Origin: Bacillota bacterium
GTDB lineage: Bacteria; Bacillota_I; Bacilli_A; Izemoplasmatales; UBA1188
Length of the DNA stretch: 38,103 nucleotides
Assembly (NCBI GenBank): GCA_023410715.1
Contig: JAEYPN010000029.1
Location: forward strand, 1 to 38,103
Direction of reading: 5' to 3'
A program made the position numbers and the translations under genes. The notes below the pieces were generated by a model that did no database searches, had not been told where the DNA came from, and saw only the letters and a program-made list of their open reading frames with translations. Shown in pieces: positions 24,485 to 32,950 of this stretch (position 1 is the first letter of the stretch; each line of letters starts with the position of its first letter).

Positions 24485-25039
24485 ATAGATGTTGAATTGA
24501 CTTAAGATACCAGCTGTCATCATATCGGCCATTTCTAAGATTTGAATTTCCATTTTATCATAAGTATTAATTGATTCCTCATATTTTCCTTCAATTAATT
24601 GTAGTGCTTCTGTTTTTACTAAGCCTAAGTGCTCATACATCGTTTGTTTCAATTCTTCAAAATTGAAGAACTGATTAATTGAATTTAAGAATCTTGCAAT
24701 GTTTTCAGCGTTTTGGTACCATGCTGTTTCAACTTGACTGGCTTTCTCTTTGTTACCTGCTAACAAAGCATTTACAAGATCAGCTGCAAGTGTTAAATGT
24801 TCTGTTAATAAAACATTAAATTGATTAGCAATAGCGTCACCATAAAATATTCTTAATAGTTTTGCAAAGTCTTTTGGATTTCTTAATAGCCTTTTAATAC
24901 TATATTCTCTATCAGGAGTATTAAATACTAAAGCTTGAATTACTATTCTTGTCCATGTAGCATGTTGTTCCCATAAAGATCTAAAACCATTTGAAATACC
25001 AAGAACTTTTAAACTCATAGATTTTGGTTCATCGTACAT
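24482..25039 (-). CDS. Conserved helical protein, 185 aa, function unknown
   Basis: The product is all-helical, soluble and lacks a signal peptide. Conserved-looking features: LWEQHATWTR near residue 23, LLRNPKDFAKLLRIFYGD at about 51-68, WYQNAENIARFLNSIN at about 107-122 and EHLGLVKTEAL. Proteins of this type occur in many spore-forming Bacillota, where they are sometimes mislabelled acetylglutamate kinase; no kinase motif is present here. His, Glu and Asp residues at regular helical spacing could form a ferritin-like metal site, which is only a guess. AAAGGTGAG precedes the ATG. It is divergent from the LysM-CAP gene. Confidence 0.7.
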   Translation of the reverse strand: MYDEPKSMSLKVLGISNGFRSLWEQHATWTRIVIQALVFNTPDREYSIKRLLRNPKDFAKLLRIFYGDAIANQFNVLLTEHLTLAADLVNALLAGNKEKASQVETAWYQNAENIARFLNSINQFFNFEELKQTMYEHLGLVKTEALQLIEGKYEESINTYDKMEIQILEMADMMTAGILSQFNIY

Positions 25040-25158
25040 TAAATCTCACCTTTCATTATTAATATATGAATTATATTCTTATCGGTAACTAATATAACTT
25101 AGTATATAAAAGTATTATTATAAATATGGTTAAAAGTCATTTTTTAAAGTAACAACAT

Positions 25159-25177
25159 TATAATCTGAGCATATAAT
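25159..25177 (+). promoter_or_regulatory. Tandem TATAAT boxes before the LysM-CAP gene
   Basis: TATAAT at 25159-25164 and 25172-25177. The second ends 5 bases before the ATG, so its transcript would begin at about the start codon. No ribosome binding site is seen. Confidence 0.5.
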
Positions 25178-25182
25178 GTAGT

Positions 25183-25743
25183 ATGAACAATACAAATAAT
25201 AAAACATACACAGTTCGTCCTGGTGATACACTATGGAAAATTGCAAATATGCATCAAGTAGGTTTATCTGAGTTAATTAATGCCAATAAACAAGTCCCTA
25301 ATCCTAGTTTGATTTATCCTGGTCAGACAATAAACATTCCCATTGCTTCAGGGTTTGGCTCGATTGAGCAAGAAATAGTAAAATTAGTGAATAAAGAGCG
25401 GACAAATAGAGGACTTAACCCGTTAACAGAAAATTGGGAATTATCAAGAGTTGCGAGAATAAAATCTCAAGATATGGCTTCAAACAATTATTTCTCTCAT
25501 AACTCACCTGTATATGGTACACCATTTGAAATGTTGAATTCTTTTGGAATTAAATATACACAAGCAGCAGAAAATATTGCTTCTGGTCAACAAAATGCTG
25601 AGCAAGTAATGAATTCCTGGATGAATTCTAGCGGACATAGGGCTAATATTTTGAATCCAAACCTTACAAATATTGGTGTTGGCGTTGCAAGAAAGGGAAC
25701 AAGTGGCCCATTATATTTTACTCAGATTTTTACTAGAAACTAA
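25183..25743 (+). CDS. LysM domain plus CAP (SCP/PR1, YkwD-like) protein
   Basis: The product has 186 residues. Residues 8-54 are a LysM domain (YTVRPGDTLWKIA start, YPGQTINIP end), which binds N-acetylglucosamine polymers. Residues 62-186 are a CAP domain: VNKERTNRGLNPL, the active-site-like histidine in YFSHNSP, AENIASG, and GHRANILNPN with a second histidine. Bacterial YkwD-type proteins are secreted, yet there is no signal peptide and the start is well defined. No Shine-Dalgarno sequence exists, so translation may be leaderless. LysM in a lineage that may lack a cell wall is notable. A terminator follows. Confidence 0.9.
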   Translation: MNNTNNKTYTVRPGDTLWKIANMHQVGLSELINANKQVPNPSLIYPGQTINIPIASGFGSIEQEIVKLVNKERTNRGLNPLTENWELSRVARIKSQDMASNNYFSHNSPVYGTPFEMLNSFGIKYTQAAENIASGQQNAEQVMNSWMNSSGHRANILNPNLTNIGVGVARKGTSGPLYFTQIFTRN

Positions 25744-25791
25744 AAAATGATATTGCATTTAAATAGATTATACCTGGTCTAACGAACGACT

Positions 25792-25822
25792 AACTCTCTT
25801 ATATATAGAGAGTTTTTATTTT
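25792..25822 (+). terminator. Terminator of the LysM-CAP gene
   Basis: Eight-base stem AACTCTCT with AGAGAGTT around TATATAT, then a T-rich tail. Confidence 0.85.
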
Positions 25823-26010
25823 TAAAAGATTTATAAAAACATTATTTTTATTTAGAATATAGAAAATGAAAAATCAAAAGATTTAAATATTCAAATACAT
25901 ATAAAAAAATTCTATAAAATACTAGACTAATAAATAAGCATTTTATTTGCATAGAAATTACTAATAATATATAATGTACTAAACAAATGAGAAAATGGCA
26001 AATAATAAAT

Positions 26011-26046
26011 AAAGCATCTCTCTCTTCCTAATAATAAATGCTTTTT
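26011..26046 (+). terminator. Orphan terminator-like hairpin
   Basis: AAAGCAT (26011-26017) with ATGCTTT (26038-26044) and a T-rich tail. It lies before the cysK promoter and may be a second stop for upstream transcription. Apart from this hairpin I see nothing in 25823-26052. Confidence 0.4.
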
Positions 26047-26052
26047 CTCTCT

Positions 26053-26081
26053 TTGTAACATATTTTTTCTTTCTTCATAAT
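26053..26081 (+). promoter_or_regulatory. Promoter of the leader peptide-cysK transcript
   Basis: TTGTAA (26053-26058), 17 bases, CATAAT (26076-26081). The transcript would start near 26088 and carry a leader of about 67 bases before the small ORF. Confidence 0.5.
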
Positions 26082-26154
26082 ATAAATTAAAGAAAATATA
26101 TGTTAGAAAGAAATTTTTAGGTAATAGATTTTCAAACTATAAGGGGAGAATTAA

Positions 26155-26187
26155 ATGATTAAATTGGATAAGCGATGTTGCTACTAA
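26155..26187 (+). CDS. Leader peptide MIKLDKRCCY, likely cysteine sensor for cysK
   Basis: A ten-codon ORF with an excellent ribosome binding site (AAGGGGAG, 6 bases before ATG) ends in two adjacent cysteine codons (TGT TGC), a tyrosine and TAA. It lies 58 bases before cysK, a cysteine-making enzyme whose own start lacks a clear ribosome binding site. This is the layout of a leader peptide that senses charged tRNA-Cys by ribosome stalling. No classical T-run terminator is seen between the ORF and cysK. A weak pairing of AATTTTTA (26111-26118) with TAAAAATT downstream is the only structure, so a translational mechanism is more likely than termination. The function is inferred. Confidence 0.55.
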   Translation: MIKLDKRCCY

Positions 26188-26245
26188 TCTGTATAAAATT
26201 AATAAAAATTAAAAATAATTAAGAAAGATTAGAGAAAAATAAAAA

Positions 26246-27175
26246 ATGAGTAAAATTTATAAAACATTAAGTGATTTAGTTGGTGGGACACCATTATTAG
26301 AATTAACAAATTATGAAGAAACTGAAAAGCTAGAAGCGAAAATTTTAGCTAAGTTAGAATATTATAATCCAGCTGGTTCAGTAAAAGATAGAATTGCTAA
26401 ATATATTATCGAAGATTATGAGGCTAAGGGATTACTTAAAAAAGGCGGAACAATTATTGAACCAACAAGTGGAAATACTGGTATTGGTTTAGCAGCTATT
26501 GCTGCGGCTAAAGGTTATAAGCTTATAATTACAATGCCAGAAACAATGAGTGTGGAGCGTCGTAATATCATTAAAGCTTATGGTGCTGAGCTTATTCTTA
26601 CTGAAGGAGCTAAAGGCATGAAGGGTGCTATTGCTAAAGCAGAAGAGCTTAAAGAACAAATTCCTGGTTCTTTAATTGCTGGACAATTTACTAACCCTGC
26701 AAACCCTAAAGCCCATTTGGAAACAACCGGACCAGAAATTTGGAATGATACTGATGGTAAAGTTGATATCTTTGTAGCCGGTATTGGTACTGGCGGAACA
26801 ATTACTGGTGTTGGTGAATATTTGAAGAGTAAAAATCCAAATATAAAGATCATTGGTGTTGAGCCTGAAGCATCACCAGTATTAACTAAAGGTGTAGCTG
26901 GCCCTCATAAGATTCAAGGTATTGGCGCAGGATTCGTACCAGAAGTATTAAATACTAAGATTTATGACGAAATCATAACAGTTGATAATGAACAAGGCTT
27001 TATCTATGGTAAAAAAATTGCTCATACTGATGGAGTTCTCGTTGGTATATCATCAGGTGCGGCTTTATATGCTGCTACTGAAGTAGCTAAACGTCCTGAA
27101 AATAAAGGTAAAACAATTGTTGTATTATTACCTGATACAGGAATGCGTTATTTATCAACACCATTATTTGAATAA
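26246..27175 (+). CDS. cysK: Cysteine synthase (O-acetylserine sulfhydrylase)
   Basis: The enzyme makes cysteine from O-acetylserine and sulfide with PLP. The 309-residue length is standard. Motifs: the Schiff-base lysine in NPAGSVKDRIA (Lys47), the substrate loop PTSGNTGIGLA, the phosphate loop GTGGTITGVGEYL and SSGAAL near the C-terminus. These are CysK/CysM features; the absence of a regulatory CBS domain excludes cystathionine beta-synthase. The ATG follows an A-rich stretch with no good ribosome binding site, so expression may depend on the upstream leader ORF. No serine acetyltransferase lies nearby. A strong terminator follows. Confidence 0.95.
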   Translation: MSKIYKTLSDLVGGTPLLELTNYEETEKLEAKILAKLEYYNPAGSVKDRIAKYIIEDYEAKGLLKKGGTIIEPTSGNTGIGLAAIAAAKGYKLIITMPETMSVERRNIIKAYGAELILTEGAKGMKGAIAKAEELKEQIPGSLIAGQFTNPANPKAHLETTGPEIWNDTDGKVDIFVAGIGTGGTITGVGEYLKSKNPNIKIIGVEPEASPVLTKGVAGPHKIQGIGAGFVPEVLNTKIYDEIITVDNEQGFIYGKKIAHTDGVLVGISSGAALYAATEVAKRPENKGKTIVVLLPDTGMRYLSTPLFE

Positions 27176-27180
27176 GACAA

Positions 27181-27203
27181 AAGAGGAAATATCCTCTTTT
27201 TTT
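27181..27203 (+). terminator. Terminator of cysK
   Basis: Stem AAGAGGA with TCCTCTT, loop AATA, then a T-run. It begins 5 bases after the stop. Confidence 0.85.
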
Positions 27204-27223
27204 AATGGATTAAATAAATTTAA

Positions 27224-27271
27224 TAAAAAAATGCCCCGGTTTAAACTATAGTAAAACCGAGACTTTTTTAT
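27224..27271 (-). terminator. Terminator of the RCC1 lipoprotein gene
   Basis: CGGTTT and AAACCG form the core stem (around 27238-27263). T-runs lie at both ends, so it may stop transcription from either side. Confidence 0.6.
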
Positions 27272-27291
27272 ACAATTTTCTAATTAATTTT

Positions 27292-29232
27292 TTACTCTTT
27301 TATCCATTTGCCATATAGATTAATATCATTTGCCGGCATAGATGTTAAATTAAAAGGAATAGTCAACTCCTTATCCATATACCAGCCACTAAATCCATTG
27401 CCGGCTTTTATAGGAACAAAAGGAGAAATATTAGCTTGACACTTATTGCTAATTTGTTTTTCAAAATAAAATTGATTAAATCCGGTAAGTTTAGGAGTAA
27501 TATCCTTAGTAAAATTATCTACTGTGTAATAACCCAATTGACCGAATTGATTATCTCCCCACGTAAATATTCTTCCTTGAGAAGTTAAAACAGAAGAATG
27601 CTTAGTTCCTAAGTCAACATCTATAATCCTTTCATCTGAATTAAGACTAAATTTATCTAAAATATTAACAGGGTGATTAATTAATATTTCTACATTTAAA
27701 CCACTACTTGTTTTGTCATGCCAACAAAATCCCCATAAAAATAATTTTCCAGAAGATGTTAAGACAGTAGAGTGATGGCCTCCTAGATTAATAGAAATAA
27801 TTTTATCTTCATCATTATTAAGAGAAAATTGGTTTGTAATATTAGTTGGAGTATCACATTTATAATCAATTCCTTCTCCCAATTGATGAGAGGAGTTGCT
27901 TCCCCAAACATATATATTTCCAAAAGATGTCAAAGCAGCTGAATGATATTGTCCTAATTCAATGCTAATAATTTTTTCATTTTTACTTGTTTGAAATTTG
28001 CTAGTAATACTTTCAGGAATTGGATTAATTTCATCCAAACTATCCCCAGTTTGACCATATTGATTACTTCCCCACATGAATAATCTACCATAGGAAGTTA
28101 ATACTGCTGAATGATACATACCTAGGCTAAAATCAGCTATTTCTTCATATGGGTTCAGCTTAATACTTTTGGTTATATCGCAAGGAACTGATGAATAAAT
28201 AGTTGTTTCACCAATACCAAGTTGACCATAATGATTATCTCCCCACAAGAATAATCTTCCTAAAGATGTTATTGCTGCTGAATGAAATCCTCCTAGCTCA
28301 ACACTTTCAATAGTTTCACCGCTTTTAAGCTGAAATCTACTAGTTATATCAATAGGTACTGAACTATAATCTATATAAATAGTTCCTAATTGTCTTTGCA
28401 AATTATCTCCCCACATAAATATTCTTCCAGAAGATGTTATAGCCGCTGAATGTAAATATCCTAAAGCAATCTTAACTATTTTTTCATTATCATCAAGGCT
28501 AAAACTATCAGTTATATCAATAGGATATTGCGTTCTACTTAAGTTTTTATCATACCCTAATTGCCCACTTGAATTGCTTCCCCAAATAAATACTCTACCA
28601 TTTGATGTTAATGCTGCCGAATAATTATATCCCAATTCAACACTAGTAATTATTTCATCAGGTGATAATGTAATATTAAATTCTGATCCTATAATAAAGT
28701 AATTAATATTATATGTGTTTGGAATCCATTTTGCATATAATTTCTTTTCGCCTGATGATCCTTTATTTATACAATCAATTTTATTCCCAGTAAAAATTGC
28801 ATTATCAAACCAACCAGCAAAAGTAAAACCTTCTTTTATAGGACTTGAAAGAATAAAATCACTGGTTTCAATTGTATAAGTTGTTGGATTTAAAACGGTT
28901 TCTCCCCCATTAAGTTCATACTTAATTAAATAAGTGCTAAGATTCCACTTAGCATATAGGGAAATATTATCTTCTACTTTATTATCCGTAAATGACCATT
29001 TTTTTTCTAATATATCACCGCTAGTTGGGCTTATATACCAACCATCGAGTTCATAACCGACGCGAGATACTTTTGGATTGGTAATTAAAGATCCTTTTTT
29101 AACAAAAATATCCTTAACTTTTGATCCCCCCATAGAGTTAAACGACACTTTAAGTTTATTTTTTGTAGTATTACATGAAACAAGAAAAATTAAAATAAAA
29201 AATAAAAAATAAATACTATAAAATTTTCTCAT
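27292..29232 (-). CDS. Lipoprotein with InlB B-repeats and seven RCC1 repeats
   Basis: The product has 646 residues from ATG 29232, which has GGGGGAAG 8 bases upstream; an upstream GTG at 29250 lies before that site and is rejected. A signal peptide ends in the lipobox LVSC. Two InlB B-repeats (GYELDGWY...LYAKW and GFTFAGWF...LYAKW) come first. Then come seven RCC1-type blades, each with LG-x-x-HSA-x-(L/I)TS-x-G-(R/N)-(L/I)-(F/Y)-x-WG and a QLG end, which should close a seven-bladed propeller. A last InlB-type repeat (GFSGWY...LYGKW) ends the protein. It is a surface protein; the domains suggest binding to host or environmental macromolecules. No catalytic motif is seen. Confidence 0.85.
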   Translation of the reverse strand: MRKFYSIYFLFFILIFLVSCNTTKNKLKVSFNSMGGSKVKDIFVKKGSLITNPKVSRVGYELDGWYISPTSGDILEKKWSFTDNKVEDNISLYAKWNLSTYLIKYELNGGETVLNPTTYTIETSDFILSSPIKEGFTFAGWFDNAIFTGNKIDCINKGSSGEKKLYAKWIPNTYNINYFIIGSEFNITLSPDEIITSVELGYNYSAALTSNGRVFIWGSNSSGQLGYDKNLSRTQYPIDITDSFSLDDNEKIVKIALGYLHSAAITSSGRIFMWGDNLQRQLGTIYIDYSSVPIDITSRFQLKSGETIESVELGGFHSAAITSLGRLFLWGDNHYGQLGIGETTIYSSVPCDITKSIKLNPYEEIADFSLGMYHSAVLTSYGRLFMWGSNQYGQTGDSLDEINPIPESITSKFQTSKNEKIISIELGQYHSAALTSFGNIYVWGSNSSHQLGEGIDYKCDTPTNITNQFSLNNDEDKIISINLGGHHSTVLTSSGKLFLWGFCWHDKTSSGLNVEILINHPVNILDKFSLNSDERIIDVDLGTKHSSVLTSQGRIFTWGDNQFGQLGYYTVDNFTKDITPKLTGFNQFYFEKQISNKCQANISPFVPIKAGNGFSGWYMDKELTIPFNLTSMPANDINLYGKWIKE

Positions 29233-29689
29233 TGACACAACTTCCCCCACTTTAATAGAATAAATTAACTATCCAAACATATTATATAGATTACATAAGC
29301 AAAATTCAAATACAAAATAAAAAATAAGTATTATATAGCAAATAATTTTATAAATTTACTTAATTACTAGCAAAAAAATAGAAAGTCTATTTATTAAATC
29401 CTATTTTTTGATACAATTTATATAGTAATAAGAAAAAATATTTATTTTGATGGAAGAAAAATGTTTTTTAATATATGTAACTTTCAAAAAATTGTCTTAA
29501 GCAAAAGTTTTTGGACAAGAGAGTAAAATTTATTTAGTAATAGTAAGATAATAAAAATGTTTGGAAAACCAAGTTCATTTATAAAGAAGCTGATAATAAG
29601 TGAGTAGAAGTAATATAAAATGTAATGAATTTAGTTATATAGAATTACTTGTGAATCGTCATCATATAACTATCTTAAGAAAGCTAAAC

Positions 29690-29898
29690 ATCTTTAAAAT
29701 AATTCTTTTTTAATAACAGTTGCGTTATTTACCTTTGGTGGGGCTTGGGCTAGTGTTTTAGTCTTTACTATCGTTTTATATTGCTCCAAATTTGATAAAG
29801 TAATATATAAAATACTTTTTGCATTAATGATGTAAGCTATAATCACTACCGCTTATTTTGTTTTTAAAAATTTAGGTTTAGAACTATTTTTTTAACAA
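29690..29898 (+). pseudogene. Small membrane protein remnant
   Basis: One frame reads SFLITVALFTFGGAWASVLV and continues through FDKVIYKILFALMM, TAA near 29834, then AIITTAYFVFKNLGLELFF and TAA near 29896. It looks like a two- or three-helix membrane protein with a nonsense mutation and no clear start. The rest of 29251-30050 holds no gene I can support. Confidence 0.4.
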
Positions 29899-30051
29899 TA
29901 TTATTAAATATATAAAACACGCAATACTATTAATAGTTGTATATTATTATGGTACAGTTTCAATTAAATAATTATCTTAATTAGAACTATTATTTAAATA
30001 AAATGTAGTAATAAATCAATTTATAGTAAAATAAAAAGAGGTGTAAGACAA

Positions 30052-30822
30052 ATGTCAAAAATGCCAGTTTTATTTGTAGGTCATGGTTCACCGATGAATG
30101 CGATAGAAATTAACGATTATACCAAAACATGGGTTAGTATTGGTAAAAGAATTCCTCGTCCTAGAGCAATTATTGTAATTTCTGCTCACTGGTTTACTAA
30201 AGGTACAAAAATTATGATTGATAATAGGCCAAAAACTATTTATGATATGTATGGATTTCCTAAAGAATTATATGAAATCACATATAAAGTTCCTGGATCG
30301 CCAAAAATTGCAAGGTTATGTAAAGAATTAATTAAGAAGGATACAGAGTTTGATGATTCATGGGGAATTGATCATGGGGCTTGGTCCGTTTTAGTTCATA
30401 TGTATCCTGAACGTGATATTCCTGTATTTCAGATTAGTGTTGATGGGTATGCTAGTCCTGAAGAACACTATAAAATTGGCAAAGAATTAAGTACATTAAG
30501 GGATGAGGGAGTTTTAATTATGGGCAGTGGTAATATTGTACATAATTTAAGGCTAGTTGATTGGCATCAGGTTAATAAAGGTTTTGACTGGGCTTATGAA
30601 TTTGATGATTTTATTTACCAAAACATTATAAGTAAAAATCATGAAAATATTTTAAAGTATAAAGACTTAGGACTTATATCTAAATTAGCTGTTCCAACAC
30701 CTGATCATTTTGATCCTTTACTTTATATTCTTGGCGCATCACGTAGTGATGATAATATCACAGTATTTAATAAATCATGTGAGCTTGGATCATTAACAAT
30801 GACTGGCTATTTGTGGGAATAA
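30052..30822 (+). CDS. ygiD: DODA-type (LigB superfamily) extradiol aromatic-ring dioxygenase, YgiD-like
   Basis: The product has 256 residues, the family's usual size. The metal and active-site residues of the class III extradiol type are present: His11 (GHGSP), His46 (SAHW), His108 (DHG), His164 (VHNLR) and His219 (TPDHFDPLL). E. coli YgiD and plant DODA bind zinc or iron here and cleave 4,5-bonds of catechols such as L-DOPA. The physiological substrate in bacteria is uncertain. AAGAGGTG precedes the ATG. It is a single gene followed by a strong terminator. Confidence 0.9.
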   Translation: MSKMPVLFVGHGSPMNAIEINDYTKTWVSIGKRIPRPRAIIVISAHWFTKGTKIMIDNRPKTIYDMYGFPKELYEITYKVPGSPKIARLCKELIKKDTEFDDSWGIDHGAWSVLVHMYPERDIPVFQISVDGYASPEEHYKIGKELSTLRDEGVLIMGSGNIVHNLRLVDWHQVNKGFDWAYEFDDFIYQNIISKNHENILKYKDLGLISKLAVPTPDHFDPLLYILGASRSDDNITVFNKSCELGSLTMTGYLWE

Positions 30823-30845
30823 ATAAATTATATTAAGCATTTAAA

Positions 30846-30900
30846 AACCTAACCATTTAATTTTTATTTTAAATTTTTTAAGGTTAGGTTATATTTTTAT
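30846..30900 (+). terminator. Terminator of ygiD
   Basis: Nine-base stem AACCTAACC (30846-30854) with GGTTAGGTT (30882-30890), AT-rich loop, T-rich tail. Confidence 0.8.
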
Positions 30901-30918
30901 TATTATTAAGTTTTTATT

Positions 30919-30947
30919 TTTACTTTATTTATATAGTCAACTATAAT
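30919..30947 (+). promoter_or_regulatory. Promoter of the DUF4250 gene
   Basis: TTTACT (30919-30924), 17 bases, TATAAT (30942-30947). Confidence 0.5.
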
Positions 30948-30975
30948 ACAATTAAATATATTGGAGATGAAATAA

Positions 30976-31155
30976 ATGATTAAAGACGCAAATATTTTAC
31001 TAAGTTTTATTAATATGAAATTAAGAGATTTTTATTCTTCAATTGATGAATTATGTGATGATTTAGATTATTCAATTGAGGAAATTAATGAAATTCTTAA
31101 TGAAAAAGGTTATTATTACGATTTGAAAACTAATCAATACAAATTAAAAGATTAA
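30976..31155 (+). CDS. DUF4250 family protein, 59 aa
   Basis: ATG 30976 follows a TTGGAGATG ribosome binding site and a promoter at 30919. The 59 residues show the DUF4250 pattern: NILLSFINMKLRDFYSS at the start, then DELCDDLDYSIEEI, then KGYYYDLKTNQYKL. It is a small soluble helical protein common in Bacillota. The function is unknown. It is transcribed alone. Confidence 0.75.
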   Translation: MIKDANILLSFINMKLRDFYSSIDELCDDLDYSIEEINEILNEKGYYYDLKTNQYKLKD

Positions 31156-31637
31156 TTAACTTTTCTTTTATTTTTTTTACATCAGGTATTATGACTAAAG
31201 TTATTTTTAAAAAAGAGGTATTATTTAAATCTTATATATGATAATTTACTTAGTGGAAGCAGAATAAAAAGGTTTAAATAATTACAAAAAATGATAGAAG
31301 AAGCAAGATATACTACATATGACCTGTCATAGAAAAAATATATTTAAGAGTAAAACTAAATATAAATAATTAAAATTAAGGCGACAATTTAAACATGATA
31401 TTATTTAGAAAAGTTTGACAAAAATAATTTGTTTTAACAGCTTAAAGAGGATATAACAATTATCAACTACTACTTAAAAATTATTAAATATTCTATCCTG
31501 CGTTAATGTAAAGATATGCAGAAGCGATAGCTAAAAAATGAAATACAATAGATATATTTTGGCTATAAAGGATATGTAACTGAGTTTGAAATTGATGATT
31601 TATACATTTTTTATTTTGATGTTTAGAGGGGAAACAT
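31156..31637 (+). other. Gene-free stretch with possible decayed regulator
   Basis: Stop-rich DNA with short protein-like pieces, for example KMIEEARYTTYDLS near 31290-31330 and QLKEDITIINYYLKIIKY near 31440-31490. The second resembles the C-terminal helix of MerR-type regulators, but the match is weak. No intact gene is supported before 31638. Confidence 0.2.
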
Positions 31638-32723
31638 ATGAAAAAAACGATTCTACAATTAATAGAAGTATTATCACTAATACTTTTGAATGCTTCATTT
31701 GTGTTTTTTATAAAAAAAATAATTGATGTAATCACTGAGTATAATGCTTATCAAAGTATTGGTCTTGATTTTTTTATTGTTGTATATTCTATGGGTTATA
31801 TTCTTTTTCTTATAATTTTGTTTTTTATCATGAAAATTGCAAGTAGATATTTAAAGAATAAAGGTTATTTTACTTTAATTGGATCTTTTAAGGCTTTTAG
31901 TAAGAAGCATAGGCTTGTAACAATTGTTTCTATAGTCTTGTTTGTGATAACATTATTTATGATTTCAGTAATATTATTGCAAGATAATTTTATTTATCAT
32001 CCAAATAAATCATTTAGTTCTGAAGATAGGTTAGTTAATAGTAATAAATACTTAAAAATTAAAATTGAAACTGAAAATGGAACTACTTTAAGTGGTTGGT
32101 TAAGGCTTAAAGACTCTAAAGCTTATACCATTATCTATTTTGGGGGAAATGGCGAGTCAGCACCAGTCTTCTTTTCAAAACAGGATTCATCAGACTGGAG
32201 TAGATTTAATGATTATAATGTTATAATGGTTGATTATCCTGGATATGGTTTTAGCGGAGGAGAAACAAACGAAGAAAGTATTTATAAAATGTCACTTGAA
32301 GTATTTGACTATGTATATAAACTAGATAAAATTGATAATTCCAAAATAATTGTGTTTGGATTTAGCCTTGGGACTGGCGTTGCAACTTACGTCGCTCAAA
32401 AAAGAAATTTTAATAAATTAATTTTGCTTGCCCCATACACATCAATGGTTGATGTTTTTAATTCGAAAGTTCCAATATTTTATGGTCTTATGGAATTAGC
32501 ATTTAATAATAAGTTTGATTCACTAAATAGAGCCAAAGACATTAATGAAGAAACACTAATTATTTGTTCTCATGATGATGAGGTGATTAGTTATAAACTG
32601 TCAAAGCAACTTTCAGAAAAAATAGAAAATGTTAATTTATATTATTCAGATGGATCAAAACATAATAAATACCTTTCCAATATTGAAGTTATATTAAAAA
32701 TTAATGATTTTATAAGCAATTAA
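31638..32723 (+). CDS. Membrane-anchored alpha/beta hydrolase (BEM46/ABHD17-like)
   Basis: The product has 361 residues. Three membrane helices occupy about 7-30, 45-66 and 93-115. The hydrolase domain starts near 118 (FIYHPNK) and faces outside if the topology holds. It has the oxyanion motif YFGGNGES, the nucleophile Ser243 in GFSLG, an acid in SHDDEVI (Asp313 or Asp314) and His342 in DGSKHNKYL. This resembles the BEM46/ABHD13/ABHD17 group of serine hydrolases acting on acyl esters or thioesters. The substrate is unknown. GAGGGGAA lies 5 bases before the ATG. Confidence 0.85.
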   Translation: MKKTILQLIEVLSLILLNASFVFFIKKIIDVITEYNAYQSIGLDFFIVVYSMGYILFLIILFFIMKIASRYLKNKGYFTLIGSFKAFSKKHRLVTIVSIVLFVITLFMISVILLQDNFIYHPNKSFSSEDRLVNSNKYLKIKIETENGTTLSGWLRLKDSKAYTIIYFGGNGESAPVFFSKQDSSDWSRFNDYNVIMVDYPGYGFSGGETNEESIYKMSLEVFDYVYKLDKIDNSKIIVFGFSLGTGVATYVAQKRNFNKLILLAPYTSMVDVFNSKVPIFYGLMELAFNNKFDSLNRAKDINEETLIICSHDDEVISYKLSKQLSEKIENVNLYYSDGSKHNKYLSNIEVILKINDFISN

Positions 32724-32778
32724 AATTTTATTTTTGTTATTACATACAATCTACCTTATATCAAATACTAATTATTGC

Positions 32779-32807
32779 TTGTAATAAAAATAAATAAGTG
32801 TTATGAT
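32779..32807 (+). promoter_or_regulatory. Promoter of the preQ1-controlled operon
   Basis: TTGTAA (32779-32784), 17 bases, TATGAT (32802-32807); the start is near 32814, 12 bases before the aptamer. Confidence 0.6.
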
Positions 32808-32825
32808 ATTAACGATAGATTTATA

Positions 32826-32913
32826 AGACAGTTCGTAACCATCCTGTCTCTAAACAAAACTAGGGAACTTTTAGTTTGAGTTTAAAGAGGTTACTTTTAG
32901 TATCCTCTTTTTT
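32826..32913 (+). promoter_or_regulatory. PreQ1-I riboswitch with expression platform
   Basis: Stem P1 is AGACAG (32826-32831) with CTGTCT (32844-32849), closing the loop TTCGTAACCATC, and an A-rich tail CTAAACAAAACTAGG follows. This matches the class I preQ1 aptamer (hairpin plus A-rich tail that folds back as an H-type pseudoknot). A terminator follows: AAAGAGG (32884-32890) with CCTCTTT (32904-32910) and T-run. CTCTAAAC (32848-32855) can instead pair with GTTTAAAGAG (32880-32889), enclosing AAACTA/TAGTTT, which would break the terminator. Ligand binding holds the P1 strand and tail, so preQ1 should switch the operon off. The mechanism is inferred from pairing; the aptamer is recognised by pattern. 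Confidence 0.85.
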
Positions 32914-32950
32914 GGTTAATTGGCTTATGTCTAGAAAGGATTTAATCTAT

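Noticed and set aside
32876..32950. Extension of the yhhQ frame upstream to a start at 32876
   Set aside because: This part covers the riboswitch terminator and T-run; the ATG at 32951 has its own ribosome binding site and begins the family alignment.
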